From positions 5,191,501 to 5,255,500 of the forward strand of contig NZ_CP077089.1 in NCBI RefSeq assembly GCF_014268445.2: a stretch of 64,000 nucleotides of DNA, given 5' to 3'. A model generated the notes under the pieces. The model had not been told where the DNA came from, did no database searches, and worked only from the letters and a program-made list of their open reading frames with translations. The DNA comes from Pseudomonas tensinigenes (GTDB lineage Bacteria > Pseudomonadota > Gammaproteobacteria > Pseudomonadales > Pseudomonadaceae). This document shows, piece by piece, positions 58,802 to 64,000 of this stretch. The first letter of the stretch is position 1. Each line of letters begins with the position of its first letter. The position numbers were made by a program, and so were the translations under genes.

Positions 58802-58984
58802 TCAAAACCCGCTCTGTTTACCCCTGCCCCATCTCCCTAAAATCCACCTCGCCAACAAGGCAAACGCGATTAACAACGATACAGCCCCCACGAAGGCCGT
58901 TAATCCAGCTCTCAAGTAATAACCGCAAACGATGAAGTTACACACGCAACCCCATAAAGGTTGCGTGACCCCACTCGACCTCAA
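58802..58984 (-). CDS. Possible small membrane protein
   Basis: A 60-codon frame with a non-ATG start and one or two hydrophobic segments (LTAFVGAVSLLIAFALLARWILG) followed by basic RWGRGKQSGF. No clear ribosome site. It overlaps the promoter region of the DUF2790 gene on the other strand. Might be real but support is weak. Confidence 0.25.
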   Translation of the reverse strand: MRSSGVTQPLWGCVCNFIVCGYYLRAGLTAFVGAVSLLIAFALLARWILGRWGRGKQSGF

Positions 58985-58999
58985 AAAGGTAAATCTGAA

Positions 59000-59260
59000 A
59001 TGAAAGCTTTATTGGTTCTGGCCCTCAGCAGTCTGTGCGCAACCGCCATGGCAGATGAGGTCCCGACTGATGTCGCACAGCAACAACCGGTGATCGAGGA
59101 ATACACTTACTCCACTCACCTGGACATCGCCAACGTTGTATCGATGAGTGAAATTCCCAACGTCTGCGAAGTAGTACCGGCAAAAATGGAGTACGACGAC
59201 TCCAAAGGTCAGCGCCACATCCTGCGTTACAGCGTCATGGGCAACGGCTGCACCAATTGA
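59000..59260 (+). CDS. DUF2790 periplasmic protein
   Basis: 86 residues with signal peptide MKALLVLALSSLCATAMA. The mature part EEYTYSTHLDIANVVSMSEIPNVCEVVPAKMEYDDSKGQRHILRYSVMGNGC carries the DUF2790 pattern with two conserved cysteines, probably disulfide-bonded. Family found almost only in Pseudomonas, often near metal-responsive genes. AAGGT precedes the ATG. A terminator-like hairpin follows. Confidence 0.8.
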   Translation: MKALLVLALSSLCATAMADEVPTDVAQQQPVIEEYTYSTHLDIANVVSMSEIPNVCEVVPAKMEYDDSKGQRHILRYSVMGNGCTN

Positions 59261-59315
59261 TGATTCGAGACTGCACCGAATTGGATCTCTCAGCGCTTCA
59301 TTGAGGGTCGATTCC

Positions 59316-59335
59316 AGCCCGACTTCGGTCGGGCT
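59316..59335. terminator. Hairpin after the DUF2790 gene
   Basis: AGCCCGAC-TTCG-GTCGGGCT, a stable UUCG tetraloop stem, but with only a weak T-rich tail. Confidence 0.6.
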
Positions 59336-59371
59336 CAGTTGTGTTTGAAGTCATCAAAAATGCTTGCAAAC

Positions 59372-59385
59372 CACTAGATGTAGTG
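59372..59385. promoter_or_regulatory. Candidate NrdR box
   Basis: CACTAGATGTAGTG is a 14-bp near-palindrome resembling NrdR boxes. It lies 418 bp before nrdB, an unusually long distance, and no second box with regular spacing was found. Confidence 0.4.
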
Positions 59386-59802
59386 AAAAACGCAGTTTTT
59401 TGTTCGTTTTTTGAGCAAATTCACAATGGCGAGATTTTTGCGAAAAAAAATCTATCCCCGGCAAAGCCCTGTAAACCCTCACTCTCATCGAAAAACCACC
59501 CTCCTCGACCGCTCCATGCGCGGATTCGCCTCAGCACAGCCGTGTTTTTTTCCCTATAATGCCGCCCCATACGGGTCAGCAATATTCCCTTACAGGGAGC
59601 AAAAGCCATTCTGAAGCCCCGCAGCAGCGTTCAACGCTGATTGCGCCCATCAGAGGCTCTCGGAACCCGTCAAAATTTCTGTTTATTTGCCTGCGTGCAT
59701 CGCTGCAAAAAACGACATCCAACGCGGTCTGTACGACCGTGTGAAAAACCAACCAATCAGGTTTCACACGGGCACAGGCCCTCACGCAGGAGACGACACG
59801 TC
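59386..59802 (+). other. Long nrdB leader region
   Basis: About 415 bp without a supported gene. It contains CCCTATAATGCC (possible -10 TATAAT near 59553) and the perfect inverted repeat CCGTGTGAAA (59737-59746) / TTTCACACGG (59762-59771) ~30 bp before the ATG, which could influence nrdB translation or mark the end of an upstream transcript. Confidence 0.45.
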
Positions 59803-61053
59803 ATGCTGAGCTGGGACGAATTCGACAAAGAAGACAGTGAAGTAGCAACCGTGAAAGGCGCCAACGCCGGCCACGCTACTGAAGCCAACATGGACCGCCT
59901 CGACAACGCTGGCGGTGCCGCCGCGATCGAAGCCCGCGCCGTGACCGCCGACGACTCGGCCGCTGTCGCCCGCGCCAAGGCTGCACTGAACTCCCTCGAC
60001 GTCGCCGAAGGCCTCGCCGAACTCGAAGGCGCCTCCGCCCGTGTCGCCGTTGACGAAAAGCGCATGATCAACTGCCGCGCCGACCTCAACCAACTCGTGC
60101 CATTCAAGTACGACTGGGCCTGGCAGAAATATCTGGACGGTTGCGCAAACCACTGGATGCCGCAAGAAGTCAACATGACCGCCGACATCGCCCTCTGGAA
60201 AGACCCGGAAGGCCTGACCGACGACGAGCGCCGCATCGTCATGCGCAACCTCGGCTTCTTCTCCACCGCCGACTCCCTGGTTGCCAACAACCTGGTGCTG
60301 GCCGTGTACCGCCTGATCACCAACCCGGAATGCCGCCAGTACATCCTGCGCCAGGCTTTCGAAGAGGCGATCCACACCCACGCCTACCAGTACTGCATCG
60401 AATCGCTGGCCATGGATGAAGGCGAGATCTTCAACATGTACCACGAGATTCCATCGGTCGCTAAAAAAGCCGCCTGGGGCCTGAAATACACCCGCTCGAT
60501 CTCCGATCCGAAGTTCGAAACCGGCACCCCGGACACCGACAAAGAACTGCTGCGCAACCTGATCGCCTACTACTGCGTTCTGGAAGGCATCTTCTTCTAC
60601 TGCGGCTTCACCCAAATCCTCTCCATGGGCCGCCGCAACAAAATGACCGGCGTCGCCGAGCAGTTCCAATACATCCTGCGCGACGAATCCATGCACCTGA
60701 ACTTCGGCATCGACGTGATCAACCAGATCAAAATCGAAAACCCACATTTGTGGGATGCCGAAATGAAGGAAGAAGCGACCCAGATGATTCTGCAGGGTAC
60801 GCAGCTGGAGATCGAATACGCACGTGACACCATGCCTCGCGGCGTACTGGGCATGAACGCGGCGATGATGGAGGACTACCTGAAGTTCATCGCTAACCGT
60901 CGTTTGTCGCAGATCGGTTTGAAAGAGGAATATCCAGGGACGACTAACCCGTTCCCTTGGATGAGCGAGATTATGGACTTGAAGAAAGAGAAGAATTTCT
61001 TTGAGACGCGTGTGATTGAGTATCAGACTGGTGGGGCGTTGAGCTGGGATTGA
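59803..61053 (+). CDS. nrdB: Class Ia ribonucleotide reductase beta subunit NrdB
   Basis: A 416-residue radical-generating subunit for dNTP synthesis. The diiron ligands are visible as [11 protein letters not shown] (Asp), [19 protein letters not shown] (EXXH) and [19 protein letters not shown] (EXXH); the radical Tyr is in that helical core. The C-terminus [11 protein letters not shown] binds NrdA. The first ~85 residues are Ala-rich and variable. AGGAG is upstream of the ATG at 59803. nrdA is absent from the 2.9 kb upstream, where acs and the DUF2790 gene lie instead. Confidence 0.95.
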   Translation: MLSWDEFDKEDSEVATVKGANAGHATEANMDRLDNAGGAAAIEARAVTADDSAAVARAKAALNSLDVAEGLAELEGASARVAVDEKRMINCRADLNQLVPFKYDWAWQKYLDGCANHWMPQEVNMTADIALWKDPEGLTDDERRIVMRNLGFFSTADSLVANNLVLAVYRLITNPECRQYILRQAFEEAIHTHAYQYCIESLAMDEGEIFNMYHEIPSVAKKAAWGLKYTRSISDPKFETGTPDTDKELLRNLIAYYCVLEGIFFYCGFTQILSMGRRNKMTGVAEQFQYILRDESMHLNFGIDVINQIKIENPHLWDAEMKEEATQMILQGTQLEIEYARDTMPRGVLGMNAAMMEDYLKFIANRRLSQIGLKEEYPGTTNPFPWMSEIMDLKKEKNFFETRVIEYQTGGALSWD

Positions 61054-61105
61054 TTTTCATGCTACAAACCCAAGATATTATTGAAGGGTAGCGAATAAAT
61101 CTAAG

Positions 61106-61131
61106 CCCCGCTGTAAAGCGGGGTTTTTTTT
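61106..61131 (+). terminator. nrdB terminator
   Basis: CCCCGCT-GTAA-AGCGGGG followed by eight T. Confidence 0.9.
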
Positions 61132-61142
61132 GGGGCTACAGA

Positions 61143-61826
61143 ATGCAGAACACAGTTGAAAAACTAAGAAACAGCCGAGAAGAGGCAAGATTATTTCTTT
61201 TATCTTTAGATTTAGAGAAGCGAGAAAAAGAAATACTGAAGCGCGAACAAGAATTAGATACACAAAAAGAAAAAACTAGTGCCGAGGAACTTTATAACAG
61301 TCATGCCGTAGAATTCAGAAGCCAATCTATCGCTTCTTTCTACAACACAAAAATGGAAAAGGATAAAACCCTACTTACACTTTCCATCGCAACCCTCGGC
61401 TTTATTATTACCTTTTTAAACTCAACCTTCGAACTCTCATGGCAAACAACTTTAATCACTTCCGCCAGCGCAGCATTGCTTTATACGTCCTACGCGATAA
61501 TAAAAATCTTTGATAAAAATGGTGATTACATACTCGCCAGCATCAAAGACGAAAATGAAAAAGTCAAAAAAATCAGTCTTACCTTGAGAAAGCTTGACGC
61601 ATCCGCAACAAACTCATTCTATGCCGGGATACTTTTAACCGTAATATTGGCTGCCGTATCTCAATACAAAAAAGAGGACACGATGAAAAAAGAACCTAGT
61701 GGCAGAAGCAGTAGCCTTCAAGTTAGCAAGGAAAGTTTTGCAGGCGCATCCAGCCTTAAACCAAATAAACCAAGCAAAACTGAAAAAGATTCAAAAAAAG
61801 AAGAAAAGAAGGAAGACAAGAAATGA
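61143..61826 (+). CDS. Coiled-coil membrane protein, unknown
   Basis: A 227-residue protein with no family I recognise. Residues ~5-45 form a charged coiled coil (SREEARLFLLSLDLEKREKEILKREQELDTQKEK). Hydrophobic helices occur at ~77-95 (LLTLSIATLGFIITFLNS), ~100-118 (TTLITSASAALLYTSYAII) and ~160-176 (FYAGILLTVILAAVSQY). The tail is Lys/Ser-rich and disordered (KPSKTEKDSKKEEKKEDKK). AT-rich codon use contrasts with nrdB. Its stop overlaps the next small gene as ATGA. It may be an accessory-element membrane effector (inference). Confidence 0.6.
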   Translation: MQNTVEKLRNSREEARLFLLSLDLEKREKEILKREQELDTQKEKTSAEELYNSHAVEFRSQSIASFYNTKMEKDKTLLTLSIATLGFIITFLNSTFELSWQTTLITSASAALLYTSYAIIKIFDKNGDYILASIKDENEKVKKISLTLRKLDASATNSFYAGILLTVILAAVSQYKKEDTMKKEPSGRSSSLQVSKESFAGASSLKPNKPSKTEKDSKKEEKKEDKK

Positions 61827-61981
61827 CCACTAAAAAACCAAACTCCACCGTCATTGGCAAAACCACACATGGGGACAAAAAAGGCAGCGTAGACGGAGCA
61901 TACGACATGCGGCCTAAACGCCCCGAAAAAAATAATGAAGATGACACCACAAAAAAAACCAAACCAATTGAGAATAGCTAA
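61823..61981 (+). CDS. 52-residue protein coupled to the membrane protein
   Basis: The ATG at 61823 overlaps the preceding TGA by 4 nt. The product MTTKKPNSTVIGKTTHGDKKGSVD... ends ...KKTKPIENS. It is highly charged and Lys/Asn/Thr-rich, with no hydrophobic segment, and is probably disordered. The 4-nt coupling and shared composition with the end of the upstream protein support a real gene. Role unknown. Confidence 0.5.
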   Translation: MTTKKPNSTVIGKTTHGDKKGSVDGAYDMRPKRPEKNNEDDTTKKTKPIENS

Positions 61982-62078
61982 TCGAGGCGGAGAGCGCTCA
62001 GAAACACAATGCTTTTGAGACGCTCTCCCACAGAAATTAGCACTCTACAACGCTCACCCAAATTAGAATTCAATCACA

Positions 62079-62906
62079 TTAGATCCCCTCCAATGGATCC
62101 TCCTCATGTATGCGTTCTATTTCATCCGCCTCAAACTCTGTGATACTTTTGGTTTCCGCCCCTAGCCTATAAATAGGATGTCCTTTAAACAAAAAAAGCG
62201 GATTTTTTTCTTTCAAATACCTAACAACCTCAAAATCCTTCTCACTTAAGAAAACCGTCACCGTTTTACCACCGGCCCGACGAATCCCTACAATATTACT
62301 ATTCGGATACAGTTTATAGACACGACCTTTGATCTCTTCGTATCCACCTAGATAATTTTCATCTTTAATCTCCGCGAGATAGTGCTTGGTATCAGAGTCA
62401 AAAGTCGCTAGTGTTTCGCGCTCGAGCACAGGAGAGCCTAGAACGACGGACTCCACCCCGCCCGAAGTACCCACGCGAATGGCGATCCCTTCCACTTCTT
62501 TATAAATAGACGCGATAAATATTTTTTTATTTTTATCAGGTTCCTTCCGAATCCGATCAACAACATCACCTACAAAATACCCTATTAAGCCCGATGCCAC
62601 ATAATCCATCAATTTTAACAAAACCATTTGTACAGCTGGGTCACTCAATATAGGAACCAGAGCAAACGCATCTGATTGCCGCCTTCTCTCTCCTAATTGC
62701 AGCGCCAGCTCTTCCCTTTCCTCTTTAGTTGGATACGCTCCCTTCATCAAGCGCCCCTGCTGGGCTAAAAAAGCTTTATGCACTATCCTTTGTATCGCTA
62801 ACAGCGACTCGCCTAGATCATAGATACTAACGCCATGTTGATTTAATGCTTCACCGACAAACCGAACACTTAGAATTCCATTCTCAAATTGCTCTCGCTG
62901 CTTCAT
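62079..62906 (-). CDS. Unknown protein with central hydrophobic segment
   Basis: 275 residues, not recognised. The N-terminal ~75 residues are helical (YDLGESLLAIQRIVHKAFLAQQGRLMKGAYPTKEEREELALQLGER). A hydrophobic segment VQMVLLKLMDYVASGLIGYFVGDVVDRI spans ~93-120. The second half is beta-rich and soluble (GRVYKLYPNSNIVGIRRAGGKTVTVFLSEKDFEVVRYL). The ATG at 62906 follows GGGG. AT-rich, convergent with the coiled-coil gene pair. Function unknown. Confidence 0.6.
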   Translation of the reverse strand: MKQREQFENGILSVRFVGEALNQHGVSIYDLGESLLAIQRIVHKAFLAQQGRLMKGAYPTKEEREELALQLGERRRQSDAFALVPILSDPAVQMVLLKLMDYVASGLIGYFVGDVVDRIRKEPDKNKKIFIASIYKEVEGIAIRVGTSGGVESVVLGSPVLERETLATFDSDTKHYLAEIKDENYLGGYEEIKGRVYKLYPNSNIVGIRRAGGKTVTVFLSEKDFEVVRYLKEKNPLFLFKGHPIYRLGAETKSITEFEADEIERIHEEDPLEGI

Positions 62907-63301
62907 CAACGTCCCCTGTTACGAATTCAAAAAAATACCGCCACTTAATAATGGCAAGACGCCACAACCTTACCAACGATAGATCATCCTCGGATTTTAT
63001 TGACCTTTTTCAAAAAAATTTGTGTCTGCAGTCTTGCCGCCCGCCAATAAGAAAGGTTTACCAGCCACTTACGTCCTACGTCCCTACGCTAAATTACCTA
63101 CTCAACACACAGCAGTATCTCCATTGATACGCTCTCCAGGCCCCTCTATGCTCTACAGCAGGTGCCTAAGAAACGCCCAACGTAGAAAGCATGGTCAACC
63201 CACAGACGCACACGTCGTCGGTGGTGATTGCCTGCTCGTTGGGATTTCTTCAGTCCACTCTACGTTGGGGCCAGGTTCTCCAAAATCTAAACGTAGAGGT
63301 C
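62907..63301. other. AT-rich intergenic region
   Basis: About 395 bp with no supported gene. It probably holds divergent promoters for the unknown 275-residue protein and the BRO-N gene. Overlapping frames in this stretch read through the true BRO-N start. Confidence 0.4.
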
Positions 63302-63865
63302 ATGGATATGCCCGATCCTTTTTCTGCAAGTGTCTTCTCTCGCCACAACCTCGCTCTTCATGCACTTCTACTCGAAAACCAACCATGGTTCTGCGCACGC
63401 GATATCGGCCGTTTGATGGGTGTCCATCTAAGCGAACGCATGGTCAACAAACTGGACAAGGATCAGCGTCGCGTTTTGTGGATCGAGTATTTCCGGCAAC
63501 CCGAAAAGCAACTGATGCTCAGCGAGTCCGGTGTGTACGCGCTATTGGTATATCACTACGTGCCCGGAAATCGATTGTTGCGTGAGTGGCTGACTCATCA
63601 GGTGGTGCCGGCCTTGCGCGATGCAGAACCCTCGGGCCATTCAGATCGGCCGATGTTGAGTTTGTTGGACTGGCCGGAGATGTCTCTGAGTCTGTTGCAT
63701 TGGCAGGATGAGAGTTGGATTCGGCTGCGGGACATGCCTTATCTGTTGAGTCATCCGCCGCAGCGCCGCGTTACCGGGCCCAAGTCTTTATGGAGGCTAG
63801 TCGCGCAGGCGTTTCAATCATCGAAACGTAAATACGGAAAGTGTATGAATGATTGGAGCTCTTAG
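63302..63865 (+). CDS. BRO-N domain (phage antirepressor-like) protein
   Basis: A 187-residue protein. FSRHNLALHALLLENQPWFCARDIGRLMGVHLSERMVNKLDKDQRRVLWIEYFRQPEKQLMLSESGVYALLVYHYVPGNRLLREWLTHQVVPALRD is the BRO-N DNA-binding domain (FCARDI, SESGVYAL, REWLTHQVVPALR). No antirepressor C-terminal domain is recognised; the C-terminal ~65 residues are unusual. GAGGT precedes the ATG at 63302 (an ATG at 63308 is also possible). Such proteins usually come from phages or mobile elements. Ends 4 nt into the convergent HNH gene. Confidence 0.75.
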   Translation: MDMPDPFSASVFSRHNLALHALLLENQPWFCARDIGRLMGVHLSERMVNKLDKDQRRVLWIEYFRQPEKQLMLSESGVYALLVYHYVPGNRLLREWLTHQVVPALRDAEPSGHSDRPMLSLLDWPEMSLSLLHWQDESWIRLRDMPYLLSHPPQRRVTGPKSLWRLVAQAFQSSKRKYGKCMNDWSS

Positions 63866-64000
63866 CTTTCAATTACTTCCAACCGTCGCTTTAGCCTCTC
63901 ATTCACCAACGCTCCGTGCGCTCCAGAATGAATTTCCCGGTGGCAACTTGGACACACAGCCGCCACGTAACGTGGATGGTCCAAACCGCCATCGGAAACA
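63862..64000 (-). CDS. HNH endonuclease, C-terminal part (cut by window edge)
   Basis: The minus-strand frame ending at 63862 reads VSDGGLDHPRYVAAVCPSC then HREIHSGAHGALVNERLKRR and a short tail. CPSCHREIH with the preceding DH is the zinc-supported HNH nuclease end found in McrA-like or restriction-type HNH proteins. Only ~46 residues are inside the window, so the full architecture is not visible. Not covered by long open frames because it is truncated. Confidence 0.65.
   Translation of the reverse strand, partial: VSDGGLDHPRYVAAVCPSCHREIHSGAHGALVNERLKRRLEVIES

Overview
The window comes from a Pseudomonas chromosome, most likely the P. fluorescens group. The evidence is the gene content and order (cheV-cheR-flgBCDE diverging from flgA-flgM-flgN-flgZ; rsmA-lysC-alaS; aotJQMOP-argR next to aruCFGDBE; amrZ with mgtE), the AraC-type ArgR, and six copies of the GTGGGAGCGAGCCTGCTCGCGAA palindromic repeat in intergenic spacers. 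Species assignment is inference.

Left accessory region (1-7.6 kb): an arsenate reductase and an ArsN2-type acetyltransferase diverge from an operator with three evenly spaced CGAATAT repeats. Next are a small lipoprotein and an overlapping pair (a DUF3800 protein and a putative PD-(D/E)XK nuclease). A tightly coupled AT-richer three-gene cassette (3833-6662) follows, whose first protein has a nuclease-like E / PTD / DLK pattern. I do not recognise this cassette; it is the best candidate here for an undescribed defence-type system. It is followed by decayed sequence, a GTATACTTT inverted repeat and a two-hairpin RNA-like element just before flgE.

Flagellar/chemotaxis region (7.6-15.8 kb): flgE, flgD, flgC and flgB run leftward from a clear sigma-54 promoter. 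cheV-cheR run leftward. flgA (sigma-54 promoter), flgM (FliA promoter), flgN and flgZ run rightward. After these come an MFS transporter, a PuuA-like glutamine synthetase, a two-gene cytosolic signalling unit (receiver-TPR regulator plus histidine kinase), an LprI-like exported protein, tRNA-Arg(CCT), two small exported or membrane proteins, phnN, amrZ and mgtE.

RNA/translation region (27-33 kb): three tRNA-Arg(ACG) genes repeat at exactly 149 bp, then tRNA-Ser(GCT), rsmA/csrA, lysC, alaS and ltaE. An FMN riboswitch controls a stand-alone ribH (33.5-34.3 kb).

Arginine region (34.4-56 kb): the succinyltransferase pathway aruC-aruF-aruG-astD-astB-(small acidic protein)-astE runs leftward. The basic amino acid ABC transporter aotJ-aotQ-aotM-aotO-aotP and its regulator argR also run leftward. 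Matching ArgR-type half-sites (TGTCGC-N8-AA) lie upstream of both aruC and aotJ, so uptake and catabolism look co-regulated. Between aruC and argR sits a 7.9-kb gene for a 2620-residue protein: a DUF6543/dermonecrotic-toxin-like N-terminus and five ~302-residue leucine-rich modules, with no visible C-terminal NEL ubiquitin-ligase domain.

Right part (56-64 kb): acs, a DUF2790 periplasmic protein, and nrdB with no nrdA in the window. A second AT-rich accessory stretch follows: a coiled-coil membrane protein translationally coupled to a 52-residue protein, an unknown 275-residue protein, a BRO-N (phage antirepressor-like) protein, and the C-terminus of an HNH endonuclease cut by the window edge.
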